This document shows positions 1 through 9,077 of a stretch of DNA of 48,517 bases, one piece after another. The stretch covers positions 1 through 48,517 of the forward strand of contig JAJPJT010000039.1 in NCBI GenBank assembly GCA_021324095.1, written 5' to 3'. Each line of letters opens with the position of its first letter. The stretch's first letter is position 1. This DNA comes from Gammaproteobacteria bacterium. Its GTDB lineage: Bacteria > Pseudomonadota > Gammaproteobacteria > Xanthomonadales > Rhodanobacteraceae. The notes below the pieces were generated by a model, which was not told the origin of the DNA, searched no databases, and was given only the letters and a program-made list of their open reading frames with translations. The position numbers and the translations under genes are program-made.

Positions 1-576
1 CGACGCGACCGCCGAGGGCACCAGGTCGTCCACCGCGAGGCCGCAGCGCTGGACGCATTTGGTGATGTTCTGCACCGCCGAAGCCGCGCCGGTCACGAGG
101 TGCACGCCGGCCTCGAGCCGCACGCCGCTCATCCCGATCGGGTGGCGGATGCCATCCTGCCCGTCGATGCGGTATTCCTGCGGTTCCTTGTAGAGCACCT
201 TGCGGTCGGCCGGGATCGCGACCGCGCTCGCCGATTCCAGCACCTGTTCCAGGTCGCCGATCGCGACTTCGCGGTCGCGGATCGCGGCCGCGCCACGCGA
301 GTTGTGGGTCTCGAGATGGCTGCCGGACACCGACACGCACACCGAGCGGATGTCGCAGCCGGCCATCTGTTCGGCTTCCTCGACCGCGCGCTGGATCGAA
401 TTGACATTGGATTCGATCTCGACTACCACACCCTTCTTCATCCCGCGCGAGGTGTGGCTGCCGAAGCCGATCACCTCGATCGGTTCGCCCGGCACGTATT
501 CGCCGACGATCGCCATCACCTTGGAGGTCCCGATGTCGAGGCCGACCACGAGGTTTTTGTCGCTCTTGCGGTTCAT
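1..576 (-). CDS. ftsA: Cell division protein FtsA (N-terminal part; runs off the window)
   Basis: Actin-like ATPase that tethers FtsZ filaments to the inner membrane at the division septum. The first 192 residues are visible from ATG at 576. They open with a basic stretch and the actin-fold nucleotide motif VGLDIGTSKV at about residues 11-20, followed by the RGMKKG and VSVSGSH segments typical of FtsA. The C-terminus, including the membrane-binding amphipathic helix, lies outside the window. The start is 4 nt after the ftsQ stop (TAG ACCC ATG), so the pair is very likely translationally coupled. Last visible gene of the dcw operon; ftsZ would be expected next. Family identity is clear. Confidence 0.95.
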   Translation of the reverse strand, partial: MNRKSDKNLVVGLDIGTSKVMAIVGEYVPGEPIEVIGFGSHTSRGMKKGVVVEIESNVNSIQRAVEEAEQMAGCDIRSVCVSVSGSHLETHNSRGAAAIRDREVAIGDLEQVLESASAVAIPADRKVLYKEPQEYRIDGQDGIRHPIGMSGVRLEAGVHLVTGAASAVQNITKCVQRCGLAVDDLVPSAVAS

Positions 577-580
577 GGGT

Positions 581-1357
581 CTAAACGTTTCCGTCAGCAG
601 CATGGGGATCACCTTTCCGGGATTTCCTTGGAAGAGAGGGCGTCGCAGGCGCGATTGGCTCGGGCCAGCGCACTGCGAAACCGTTGCTGTAGCGCAGGTC
701 GGCGTACACGAACGCATCGCTGCGGCCGCGCATCAGTATCGGCAGCGCCGCCGCGAAGCGCGCGAGGTGCTGGTCCGGCTTGTCGCCGCCGACCACCACC
801 TGCCCGCCGTTCGAGAGCGCGACGCTCCAACTGCCGCGCGCCGACAGGTCCACGCCGGTCACCCGCAGGCTGTACGGCGCGAAATCGGTCACCGCGGTGC
901 GGTAGAACGCCAGCACGTCGGCGACGCGGTCGTCGGGCGCGTTGAACTGCGGCAAGCCGTTCACGACGCCCGTGTCCGGCACCTTGAAGATGCGCCCGTC
1001 CCGGCCGAGCAGTGCGCTGCTGCCCCACTGCGCGATCGGCTGGATTTCCGTGACGGTGATGTCGAGCGCGTCCGGCCAATGCTTGCTGACCTCGACCTGT
1101 GAAACCCACGGCAGCGCCGCGACCGCGTCGCGCACCTTGGCGAGATCGATCGCAAAAAATCCGGCACCGAGCGAAGGCGCCACCGCCGTACGGATCTGCG
1201 CGGCGCTGACGTGGCGGAAGGTCGCGTGCACTTCGAGCTCGCGCACCGGCCAGCGGTTCGAGGCGAACCAGCCCTGCAGCACGCCCACGACCGGCAACGC
1301 GACCAGCGTGATCGCGATGATCCAGGCGGCGAAGCGGAGACCGGTGGCGCCTTTCAT
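581..1357 (-). CDS. ftsQ: Cell division protein FtsQ
   Basis: Bitopic inner-membrane division protein that links the early cytoplasmic ring to FtsL/FtsB and the FtsWI synthase. 258 aa: short cytoplasmic N-terminus, one transmembrane helix at about residues 8-27, then the POTRA region (about 38-108, starting [15 protein letters not shown]) and the FtsQ/DivIB beta domain with [11 protein letters not shown] and the WGSSALL segment. Length is close to the E. coli protein (276 aa). ATG at 1357 overlaps the ddlB stop in an ATGA junction, and a purine-rich GGGGG stretch lies just upstream. Assignment rests on the domain pattern and on its place between ddlB and ftsA. Confidence 0.93.
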   Translation of the reverse strand: MKGATGLRFAAWIIAITLVALPVVGVLQGWFASNRWPVRELEVHATFRHVSAAQIRTAVAPSLGAGFFAIDLAKVRDAVAALPWVSQVEVSKHWPDALDITVTEIQPIAQWGSSALLGRDGRIFKVPDTGVVNGLPQFNAPDDRVADVLAFYRTAVTDFAPYSLRVTGVDLSARGSWSVALSNGGQVVVGGDKPDQHLARFAAALPILMRGRSDAFVYADLRYSNGFAVRWPEPIAPATPSLPRKSRKGDPHAADGNV

Positions 1358-2607
1358 GCTGTGCCCCCTTCGGGGTCACGGGATTGGGGATTGGGGGCTG
1401 GGGACTGGGGGAAAGCGGAAGCTGGCGCTTTCGAGTCCCCAGACCCCAGTCCCGAGCCCCGCTCCTGCTTTTCCGAGTCCCCAGTCTCCAGTCCCGGTGT
1501 TGCGGTTCCGAGTCCCGAGCCCCGATCAAGCGAAGTTTCAAGCACCCGCCAGCACAGTTCCGCGTAATCCAGTCCCATTGCCGCGGCGGCTTTCGGCACC
1601 AGCGAGTGCGTGGTCATGCCCGGCGCGGTGTTCACTTCGAGCAGCCAGTTGCGGCCGTCGCGATCGCGCATCACGTCGACGCGTCCCCAGCCGGAGCACG
1701 CCAGCGCATCGAAGGCCCGCCGCGCCAGCGCACGCAGTGCGGCTTCGGCGTCGCCGTCGAGACCGGGACAGATGTACTGCGTGTCCTCGGCGATGTACTT
1801 GGCGTTGTAGTCGTAGTACTCGCCCCTGGGCACGATCTTGATGCTGGGCAGCACCTGGTCCTGCAGGATCGACACCGTGAACTCGTCGCCCACGATCATC
1901 TGCTCGACCAGCAGCGGACCCGGATAGCGCTGCGCCAGTCGCACGGCCGCATCGAGATCCTCCTCCGCGAACACGCGCGACACGCCGACGCTGGAGCCTT
2001 CCCATGCCGGTTTCACGATCAGTGGCAGCCCGATTTCCTTCATGGCCGCATGCACATCGCCGCCGCGCGGCAACGGCACGAACTTCGGCGTGGGCAGGCC
2101 CAGCGCGATCCAAGCCCACTTGCTGCGAATCTTGTCCAGCGAGAGTGCCGAACCCAGCACGCCGGAACCCGTGTACGGAATCCCCAGCGACTGCAGCGCC
2201 CCTTGAAGCTCGCCGTTCTCGCCGCCCGCGCCATGCAGGATGTTGAACACGCGCGCGAAGTGCCCGGCGCGCACCGCATCCAGCAGCGCGGGTATGCCAT
2301 CGATCGCGTGCGCGTCCACGCCGCGGCTCTTCAGCGCCGCCAGCACGCCACGTCCGGAAAGCAGCGAGACCTCGCGCTCGGCGGAACTGCCGCCCATTAC
2401 CACGGCGACGCGGCCGAAAGCGCTGGGATCGGTGATGCGCGAAGAACGGGGAATGGAGGTTGGGGACTGGGGGCTGGAAGGATCAAAAGCACCTCCGGAC
2501 GTACCAGCCGACATCCCGGCTTCGCGGGTCGCAAAGGCGTCGGAAACCGGCCGTCCCGAGTCCCGAGCCCCCAGCCCCCAGCCCCGCTTCTCCAGAGGGG
2601 CGGTCAT
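1354..2607 (-). CDS. ddlB: D-alanine--D-alanine ligase with repeat-encoded tails
   Basis: ATP-grasp ligase that joins two D-alanines for the peptidoglycan pentapeptide. The catalytic core spans about residues 65-362: [15 protein letters not shown] near the start, the nucleotide-binding [11 protein letters not shown], and the metal and substrate motif [11 protein letters not shown] near the end. E. coli DdlB has 306 aa but this frame has 417. The surplus is two low-complexity segments, about residues 1-62 and 363-417, encoded by the G-rich heptamer repeats that fill 2445-2592 and 1378-1527. Both ends still meet their neighbours by ATGA overlaps (murC stop with ddlB start; ddlB stop with ftsQ start), which supports the long frame over an internal start. 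An internal ATG (MSAGTSGG) is a possible alternative start. Confidence 0.93.
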   Translation of the reverse strand: MTAPLEKRGWGLGARDSGRPVSDAFATREAGMSAGTSGGAFDPSSPQSPTSIPRSSRITDPSAFGRVAVVMGGSSAEREVSLLSGRGVLAALKSRGVDAHAIDGIPALLDAVRAGHFARVFNILHGAGGENGELQGALQSLGIPYTGSGVLGSALSLDKIRSKWAWIALGLPTPKFVPLPRGGDVHAAMKEIGLPLIVKPAWEGSSVGVSRVFAEEDLDAAVRLAQRYPGPLLVEQMIVGDEFTVSILQDQVLPSIKIVPRGEYYDYNAKYIAEDTQYICPGLDGDAEAALRALARRAFDALACSGWGRVDVMRDRDGRNWLLEVNTAPGMTTHSLVPKAAAAMGLDYAELCWRVLETSLDRGSGLGTATPGLETGDSEKQERGSGLGSGDSKAPASAFPQSPAPNPQSRDPEGGTA

Positions 2608-4046
2608 GCCGGTGCACCATTCGTCTGCAGGCTGCCAGCCGTCGCCAATTCAGCAGCCACCGCGCCGATGTCGCCCGCGCCGAGCAACATCACCAGGTCG
2701 CCATCGCGCAGCAGCGCGGGCAGGGTTGCCTGCAATTCACGCGGGTGATCGATGAACACAGGCGCGACCTTGCCGCGCGCACGCACCGCGCGCGCCAGTG
2801 CGCGGCCGTCGGCGCCCGCGATCGGCGCCTCGCCGGCGGGATAGACGTCGGTCAGTACCAGCGCGTCGGCTTCGCACAACACGCCCGCGAAGTCGTCCAT
2901 CAGGTCGCGCGTGCGGGTGTAGCGGTGCGGCTGGAACACGATCACCAGCCGCCGCTCGGGCCAACCTCCCCGTGCGGCCTCCATGACCGCCGCGAGCTCG
3001 CGCGGATGGTGGCCGTAGTCGTCGACCAGCAGCACCTTGCCGCGGTCGATTGGCAACTCGCCGTTAATGTGGAAGCGCCGGCCCACGCCCTGGAAATTTG
3101 CAAGCGCGCGCGCGATCGCATAGGGCTCGACGCCGAGGTGCCAGCCGATCGTCGCGGCGGCCAGCGCGTCCAGCACGTTGTGCCGGCCGGGAAGATTCAG
3201 CGTCACCGGCAGCGTCGGCTGGCCGGGCAGCTTAAGGTCGAAATGCGTCCGCGGGCCCTCGGCGCGCACGTTGGCGCCGCGCACGTCGGCAGCACGTTCG
3301 ATCGCATACGTCAGCGTCGAGCGCGGTGTGCCTTGCGCCAATTCCGCGACTTCCGGATTGTCCACGCACAACACCGCGAGGCCGTAGAACGGCAGGCGGT
3401 GCAGGAAATCCGCGAACGCCTGCTTCAGTTCCGCAAAATCACCGTGGTAATGGTCGAGATGATCGGCATCGATATTCGTGACGACCGCGATCACCGGCGA
3501 CAGCTTCAGGAACGAACCATCGGACTCGTCCGCTTCGGCCACGAGGTACGTGCCGGCGCCCAACCGCGCGTTGGCGCCGGCCGACAACAGCTGACCGCCG
3601 ATCACGAAGGTCGGGTCGTAACCTGCTTCGGCCAGCACGCTCGCGGTGAGGCTGGTGGTGGTGGTCTTGCCGTGCGAGCCCGCCACCGCAATCCCGCGGC
3701 GGAAGCGCATCAGCTCGCCCAGCATCTCGGCGCGCGGCACCACCGGAATGCGGCGTGCCTGCGCGGCCACGAGTTCCGGGTTGTCGGCGCCGATGGCGCT
3801 CGAGACCACCACCGCATCGACATTGGCGACGTGCGAGGCGGAGTGACCGATCGCCACGCGCACGCCCATGCCGGCGAGCCGTTCGGTGACCGGTGAGGCG
3901 ACGCGGTCGGAACCCGACACGTCGTAGCCCAGCGTGTGCAGCACCTCGGCAATCCCGCTCATGCCGGCGCCGCCGACGCCGATGAAGTGCACGCGCCGGA
4001 AACTTTGCATGATGTCGCCGTGCGGCGGGAGGCGATGCGGCGTCAT
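2604..4046 (-). CDS. murC: UDP-N-acetylmuramate--L-alanine ligase
   Basis: Adds L-alanine to UDP-MurNAc, the first amino acid of the peptidoglycan stem peptide, in the cytoplasm. About 480 aa. The N-terminal Rossmann domain begins [18 protein letters not shown], the ATPase P-loop is GSHGKTTTT near residue 124, and the DADHLDHY and DDYGHHPRE motifs of Mur ligases follow. Start taken at ATG 4046, which overlaps the murG stop as ATGA and gives the 12-residue lead-in seen in relatives. An internal ATG at 4010 (MQSFRRVHF) is the alternative. Stop overlaps the ddlB start. Confidence 0.96.
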   Translation of the reverse strand: MTPHRLPPHGDIMQSFRRVHFIGVGGAGMSGIAEVLHTLGYDVSGSDRVASPVTERLAGMGVRVAIGHSASHVANVDAVVVSSAIGADNPELVAAQARRIPVVPRAEMLGELMRFRRGIAVAGSHGKTTTTSLTASVLAEAGYDPTFVIGGQLLSAGANARLGAGTYLVAEADESDGSFLKLSPVIAVVTNIDADHLDHYHGDFAELKQAFADFLHRLPFYGLAVLCVDNPEVAELAQGTPRSTLTYAIERAADVRGANVRAEGPRTHFDLKLPGQPTLPVTLNLPGRHNVLDALAAATIGWHLGVEPYAIARALANFQGVGRRFHINGELPIDRGKVLLVDDYGHHPRELAAVMEAARGGWPERRLVIVFQPHRYTRTRDLMDDFAGVLCEADALVLTDVYPAGEAPIAGADGRALARAVRARGKVAPVFIDHPRELQATLPALLRDGDLVMLLGAGDIGAVAAELATAGSLQTNGAPA

Positions 4047-5233
4047 GCGGCCACCTCCACGCAGCGCTGGGCGATCACGTCGGCGGCATCCGGCTTGGCG
4101 AGGGTGCGGGCAGCACTCGCCATCGCGAGGCGCTTGTCGGGATCGCGCAGCAGGCGTTCCAGCCTGCCGGCGAAGCGCGACGCGTCGAAGTCGCGATCCT
4201 GCACCAGCTCGGCCGCGCCGGCTGCGACGAAACCCTCCGCGTTTTTGGTCTGGTGATCGTCGACCGCATGCGGAAACGGGAACAGGATCGCACCGAGCCC
4301 CGCCGCCGCGAGTTCGGCCAGCGTCAGCGCGCCCGCGCGGCAGACCACGAGATCGGCCCACGCATAGGCCGCAGCCATGTCGGTAAGGAACGGCTCGACC
4401 TTGGCCCCCACGTCCACGCGTGCGTAGGCGGCGCGGGTCGACTCGACGTTTGAATTGCCGCACTGGTGCAGCACGTCGGGACGACGCTCGGCGGGAATCA
4501 ACGATAGTGCGCTCGGCACGCCCTGGTTCAAGGTGCGTGCTCCGAGGCTGCCACCCAACACCAGCAGGCGTGGCGCGCCCTGGCGGTGCGCAAAGCGCAC
4601 TCCTGGCGTCGGCAAGGAGGCGATTTCCGCGCGCACCGGATTGCCGGTCCATTCCGCGTGCAGGTTCGCCGGGAAGGCATCCGGGAATCCGCTCATCACA
4701 CGGCGCGCAAGTTTCGCGAGCATGCGGTTGGTGAATCCCGCGACGCGATTCTGTTCGTGCACCAGCAGCGGCCGACGTTGCATCCAGGCCGCAACGCCGC
4801 CGGGTCCGGCCACGTAACCGCCCAGCGACAAGACGCTGCGCGGCTTGGCGATTCGCAACGCGCGCCATGCGCCGAAGCCTGCGCGCGCAAGCATCCACGG
4901 TGCCGCAACGCGCTGGCGCAGGCCCTTGCCACGCAGGCCCCTGACCGGCAGCGTGCTCAGCGCGATCCGGTGCTCGGGCACGATCCGGGTTTCCATGCCG
5001 CCCTGCGCGCCGAGCCAGAGCACTGGAACGCCACGCGCGCGCAGCGCCGCCGCGACCGCGAGGCCGGGGAAAATATGGCCACCGGTTCCGCCGGCCATGA
5101 TCAATACAGGCGGGGATGGGGGATTGGGGATTGGGGATTGGATGGCCGAGCCCGAGTTGCCCACGCCGGCCCGCTCACCGGCAACCGGCGCTCCTGCCCG
5201 AATCCCGAATGCCGAATGCCGAATGCCGTTCAT
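4043..5233 (-). CDS. murG: Lipid II synthase (UDP-GlcNAc transferase) MurG with heptamer-repeat N-terminus
   Basis: Peripheral inner-membrane GT28 glycosyltransferase that converts lipid I to lipid II. About 396 aa from ATG 5233, which overlaps the ftsW stop as ATGA. The conserved start [16 protein letters not shown] begins only at residue 46, against roughly residue 10 in E. coli. The extra segment is encoded by four tandem heptamers directly after the start codon (GGCATTC three times and GGGATTC, 5200-5227) and by GGGGATT copies at about 5117-5140. The C-terminal half has the donor-site segment [16 protein letters not shown] second start at ATG 5098 is possible but has no Shine-Dalgarno-like sequence. 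Confidence 0.93.
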   Translation of the reverse strand: MNGIRHSAFGIRAGAPVAGERAGVGNSGSAIQSPIPNPPSPPVLIMAGGTGGHIFPGLAVAAALRARGVPVLWLGAQGGMETRIVPEHRIALSTLPVRGLRGKGLRQRVAAPWMLARAGFGAWRALRIAKPRSVLSLGGYVAGPGGVAAWMQRRPLLVHEQNRVAGFTNRMLAKLARRVMSGFPDAFPANLHAEWTGNPVRAEIASLPTPGVRFAHRQGAPRLLVLGGSLGARTLNQGVPSALSLIPAERRPDVLHQCGNSNVESTRAAYARVDVGAKVEPFLTDMAAAYAWADLVVCRAGALTLAELAAAGLGAILFPFPHAVDDHQTKNAEGFVAAGAAELVQDRDFDASRFAGRLERLLRDPDKRLAMASAARTLAKPDAADVIAQRCVEVAA

Positions 5234-6510
5234 GCATGCACCTTTTCGAGGGCGGCCTCGATGCGCGTGCGCGCGGCCAGCGGCAGTTCGGCCGAAGGAC
5301 GTTCTAGCGCGGCATGCTGGGTCGCGGCATCCGCACGGCGCGTCGCCATCCGGCGCGCATCTTCGGCGCGATGGATCTCGTAACCCGCGCGCAGCAGCAC
5401 GCCCAGCATCACGCAGGTCATCAGCGTGCTGGAACCACCCGAACTGATCAGCGGCAGGGTCAGGCCCTTCGTAGGCAACACGCCGAGGTTCACGCCCACC
5501 GACACCAGCGCCTGCAGCCCGATCATCAGTGAAATGCCGAAGGCGACATAACCCGCGCGATGCTGGCCGACCTCGACGCCGCGCAGCCCGAGTTGCAGGC
5601 CGCGGCCGACCAGGAGTGCGAACAGGGCCAGCACGAACAGGACACCTAAGAAGCCGAGCTCCTCCGCGATCACGGCGAGGATGAAATCGGTGTGCGCCTC
5701 GGGCAGATAAAACAGTTTCTGCACGCTGCCGCCGAGCCCCACGCCGAACCATTTGCCGCGCCCCACCGCGATCAGCGCCTGGGTCAACTGGAAGCCGTTG
5801 TTGAACGGGTCCTTCCAGGGATCGAGGAACGAAGTCAGGCGCTTCACGCGATAGTCGGTCGACAATGCGAGCCACGCGCCCAACGGGATCATCGGCAAAC
5901 CCATGATCACGAGGTTGCGCATGCGCGCGCCGCCCAGCCACAACATGCCGATCGTCACCACGCCGATCAGCGCCGCCGAGCCGAAGTCGGGCTGCGCCAA
6001 CAGCAGCACCGCGGTCAGGCCCGCCACCAGCACCGGTTTGATCGCGCCGAGGAACTTCGTCTCGACTGCGTCGCGGTGGCGCACGAGGTAACTCGCGACG
6101 TACAGCACCACGGTCAGCTTGGCCAATTCGACCGGCTGGAAACCAGAGATGCCGAGATTGATCCAGCGGCGCGCACCGTTGATGCGCATACCGATGTGGG
6201 GAACGAATACCAGCATGAGGAGAGCAAACGTGCCGAGCATCAGCCAGCCGGAATGTTTCTCCAGCCGGTCCAGTTCGATGCGGCGTGCGATCACGAATGC
6301 GCACAGGCCGCCCACCAGCAGGAATTCGAGATGTCGTTTCAGGTAATGGAATTCGCCGATGTGCTGACCGTCGGCGACCGCGATCGAACTCGAGGCCACC
6401 ATCACGATGCCGAACGCCACCAGCCCCGTGATGGCCAGCAGCAGCCACGGGTCGTGGCGACCTTCGGGCCCGAGCTTGCGAACCGCCTGCGAGGTGCCGA
6501 GCCATCCCAT
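5230..6510 (-). CDS. ftsW: SEDS peptidoglycan polymerase FtsW
   Basis: Multi-pass inner-membrane glycosyltransferase that polymerises septal glycan from lipid II in complex with FtsI. 426 aa with about ten hydrophobic segments. SEDS signatures are visible: [19 protein letters not shown], the QPDFGSA segment, and near the C-terminus [21 protein letters not shown]. The C-terminal tail after about residue 375 is cytoplasmic, Ala/Arg-rich and variable. Start ATG 6510 is preceded by GAGGT at good spacing. It follows mraY after a 124-bp gap, the only non-overlapping junction between murF and ftsQ. Confidence 0.96.
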   Translation of the reverse strand: MGWLGTSQAVRKLGPEGRHDPWLLLAITGLVAFGIVMVASSSIAVADGQHIGEFHYLKRHLEFLLVGGLCAFVIARRIELDRLEKHSGWLMLGTFALLMLVFVPHIGMRINGARRWINLGISGFQPVELAKLTVVLYVASYLVRHRDAVETKFLGAIKPVLVAGLTAVLLLAQPDFGSAALIGVVTIGMLWLGGARMRNLVIMGLPMIPLGAWLALSTDYRVKRLTSFLDPWKDPFNNGFQLTQALIAVGRGKWFGVGLGGSVQKLFYLPEAHTDFILAVIAEELGFLGVLFVLALFALLVGRGLQLGLRGVEVGQHRAGYVAFGISLMIGLQALVSVGVNLGVLPTKGLTLPLISSGGSSTLMTCVMLGVLLRAGYEIHRAEDARRMATRRADAATQHAALERPSAELPLAARTRIEAALEKVHA

Positions 6511-6529
6511 CAGGACGACCTCGCATATG

Positions 6530-6624
6530 AGCTGGGGACTGGGGACTGGGGGCTGGGGAGCAGAAGCCGCAAGGTGGCGCGCTTTCGCGAGCCCCTCGCC
6601 CCCAGTCCCTCGTCCCGCTTCTGC
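6530..6624. repeat. G-rich heptamer repeat in the mraY-ftsW gap
   Basis: Two or three GGGGACT units are followed, after about 40 bp, by CCCCAGTCCC and TCGTCCC-type copies in inverted orientation. The transcript could fold into a hairpin and the DNA strand could form a G-quadruplex. It fills nearly all of the 124-bp gap between mraY and ftsW, upstream of the ftsW ribosome binding site. Same family as the elements at 1378, 2445, 5111, 10355, 23658, 37743 and 41127. Confidence 0.8.
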
Positions 6625-6634
6625 TTCTTCATGC

Positions 6635-7717
6635 TCAACGCACCTTCAACGTTGCAAGGCCCACCAGCACCAGCACCACCGAGATGATCCAGAAGCGCAC
6701 GATCACGCGCGGCTCGGGCCAGCCCTTCAATTCGAAGTGATGATGGATCGGCGCCATCCGGAACACGCGCTTGCCGGTGAGCTTGAAGCTCGCGACCTGC
6801 AACATCACCGACGCGGTTTCGACGACGAACAATCCGCCCATCACCAGCAGGACGATTTCCTGACGCACGATCACCGCGACGCAGCCGAGCGCGGCGCCGA
6901 TCGCGAGCGCACCCACGTCACCCATGAACACTTGGGCGGGATAGGTGTTGAACCACAGGAAGCCGAGGCCCGAACCGGTCAGCGCGCCGCAGAAAACGCT
7001 GAGTTCGCCCGCGCCCGGAATCGAGGGGATGCCGAGGTAGGCCGAGAACACCGCGTTACCGGCGAGGTACGCGAACGCGCCGAGCGCCGCCGCCACCAGC
7101 ACCGCCGGCATGATCGCGAGTCCGTCCAGCCCGTCGGTGAGATTCACGGCGTTGGAGAAACCGACGATCCACAGGTACGCGAGCACCACGAACCCCCCGC
7201 CGAGCGGGATCGCGACGTGCTTGAACAATGGGACGTACAACGCCGTCTCGGCCGGCACGTCGGCGGTGTGGAACAGGAACAGCGCGGCGCCCAGCCCCAC
7301 CACGGATTGCGACAGGTATTTCCAGCGCGCCGGCAGTCCGTGCGGATCCTTCAGCACCAGCTTGCGGTAGTCGTCGTAGAAGCCGATCACGCCGCAGGCG
7401 ACGGTCACGATCAGCACCACCCACAGATACCGGCTGGTGAGGTCCCCCCACAGCAGCGTCGCGATGAGGATCGCCGCCAGCATCAGCGCGCCGCCCATGG
7501 TCGGCGTGCCGGCCTTCGACAGGTGCGTCTGCGGACCGTCGGTACGCACCACCTGCCCCGCCTTCAATTGGGTCAGGCGCCGGATCATCGCAGGGCCACA
7601 CAGCAGCGACACGAACAGCGCCGTGAGCGCCGCCATGATGGTGCGGAAAGTGATGTAGTCGAACAGCCGAAAGGTGCCGAGGTACCGTTCCAGCCAGTGG
7701 GCGAGTTCAAGCAACAT
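6635..7717 (-). CDS. mraY: Phospho-N-acetylmuramoyl-pentapeptide transferase
   Basis: Polytopic membrane enzyme that moves phospho-MurNAc-pentapeptide to undecaprenyl phosphate, giving lipid I. 360 aa, the same as E. coli MraY. Diagnostic motifs are all present: TPTMGGALM, the Mg-binding [29 protein letters not shown] and the C-terminal [13 protein letters not shown]. About ten membrane helices. The start overlaps the end of murF by 11 bp, so translation is probably coupled. Confidence 0.98.
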   Translation of the reverse strand: MLLELAHWLERYLGTFRLFDYITFRTIMAALTALFVSLLCGPAMIRRLTQLKAGQVVRTDGPQTHLSKAGTPTMGGALMLAAILIATLLWGDLTSRYLWVVLIVTVACGVIGFYDDYRKLVLKDPHGLPARWKYLSQSVVGLGAALFLFHTADVPAETALYVPLFKHVAIPLGGGFVVLAYLWIVGFSNAVNLTDGLDGLAIMPAVLVAAALGAFAYLAGNAVFSAYLGIPSIPGAGELSVFCGALTGSGLGFLWFNTYPAQVFMGDVGALAIGAALGCVAVIVRQEIVLLVMGGLFVVETASVMLQVASFKLTGKRVFRMAPIHHHFELKGWPEPRVIVRFWIISVVLVLVGLATLKVR

Positions 7718-9077
7718 TGCGGTCGCCCCCCTGCTCGTCGCCCAGCAAGGCTGCGACCACTTTCTCCATGTGCGAGGCGTGCGAACCCTTCACCAGTACG
7801 CTGACGCCCGCGTGCAGATCTTCACGCAGCGCCGCGATCAGCGCGCCCTGATCGGAAAACGTGCGGGCATCCGGGCCAAATGCCTCCGCCGCGTGCGCCG
7901 CGAGCTTGCCGACCGTATAGACCCGCTGGACTCCCTGATCGCACGCGGCCTTCCCGACGCGAGCATGCAGTGCCGCCGCGTCCGAGCCGAGTTCGCCCAT
8001 GTCACCCAGCACCAGCCAACGCTCACCCGGTTGCAGTGCCAGCGTCGCAACCGCCGCCAATGCCGAACCCGGATTGGCGTTGTAGCTGTCGTCGAACAAA
8101 ACCCAGCCCTGTGGCGATTCGCGCCGCAACAGCCGTCCGCCGACGGCCTCGGCCGTCTCGAGTCCCGCAACGATCGTGTCGAGCGGAACATCCGCCGCAA
8201 TCGCCAGTGCCGCCGCTGCCGCTGCATTGGCGACGTTGTGCCGGCCCGGCAGCGGCAGTCGCACGGCGGCCTCACCCGCCGGCGTCCGCAGCACGAAACG
8301 GCTGGCGTCCGGGTGCAACGAGATATCGGTTGCAGTCACGTCCGCTGGCGCATCCAGCGCGAAACGCAGGGTGCGCCGCGAGCCCGCCAATCCGGCGAAA
8401 TACATCGCGAACGCGTCTCCGGCATTGATAACCGCCACGCCGTCCGCGGGCAGCGCCTGGTACATCGCGCCCTTGGTTTCTGCAATGCCCTCCAACGTGT
8501 GCATGCGTTCGAGGTGCGCCGGACCGATGTTGTTGACGAGACCGATGCGGGGACGCGCGATCGCCCCGAGGTAGGCGATGTCGCCCGGCTTGCCCGCGCC
8601 CATTTCCAGCACCGCGTAGCGCGTGTCTTCTGGCATCGCCAGCAGCGTCAACGGCACCCCTATTTCATTGTTGAAGCTGCCCGAGTTGGCGTGGGTCTTG
8701 CCGTGCCGGGCCAGGATGCGCGCAGTCAGTGCCTTGACGCTGGTCTTCCCATTGGAACCGGTGATGCCGATCACCGTGACATCGCGCTGCGCGCGCACCG
8801 CGCTGGCGAGATCGCCGAGTGCGTGCAGCGTGTCCGCCACCACGATTTGCGGCAGATCGGCCTCGACACGATGCGACACGACGGCACCGGCCGCACCGCG
8901 AGCCGCCGCCTCGGCGACGTGTTCGTGGCCGTCATGTTGCTCGCCGACCAGCGCCACGAACAGCTCGCCGGATTGAAGCGTCCGCGAATCGGTGGAGACG
9001 CCGCGGACTTCTTCGTCGGCGCCCTGCAACACGCCGCGCGTCCACACTGCGATTTCCTTGAGGCGCAGGTTCAGCAT
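7707..9077 (-). CDS. murF: UDP-MurNAc-tripeptide--D-Ala-D-Ala ligase
   Basis: Cytoplasmic ATP-dependent ligase that adds the D-Ala-D-Ala made by Ddl to complete the UDP-MurNAc pentapeptide. 456 aa. N-terminal uridine-binding domain with [15 protein letters not shown]-loop [11 protein letters not shown] at about residues 105-115, the ATP-site [10 protein letters not shown], and the C-terminal domain with FDDSYNANP and [11 protein letters not shown] 9077 overlaps the last codons of murE by 7 bp. No repeat insertions are visible here, unlike murE and murG. Confidence 0.97.
   Translation of the reverse strand: MLNLRLKEIAVWTRGVLQGADEEVRGVSTDSRTLQSGELFVALVGEQHDGHEHVAEAAARGAAGAVVSHRVEADLPQIVVADTLHALGDLASAVRAQRDVTVIGITGSNGKTSVKALTARILARHGKTHANSGSFNNEIGVPLTLLAMPEDTRYAVLEMGAGKPGDIAYLGAIARPRIGLVNNIGPAHLERMHTLEGIAETKGAMYQALPADGVAVINAGDAFAMYFAGLAGSRRTLRFALDAPADVTATDISLHPDASRFVLRTPAGEAAVRLPLPGRHNVANAAAAAALAIAADVPLDTIVAGLETAEAVGGRLLRRESPQGWVLFDDSYNANPGSALAAVATLALQPGERWLVLGDMGELGSDAAALHARVGKAACDQGVQRVYTVGKLAAHAAEAFGPDARTFSDQGALIAALREDLHAGVSVLVKGSHASHMEKVVAALLGDEQGGDRNVA

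Noticed and set aside
4043..6526. 827-codon frame covering murG and ftsW regions
   Set aside because: Only its second half, from ATG 5233, is murG; the first half is a wrong-frame reading of ftsW.
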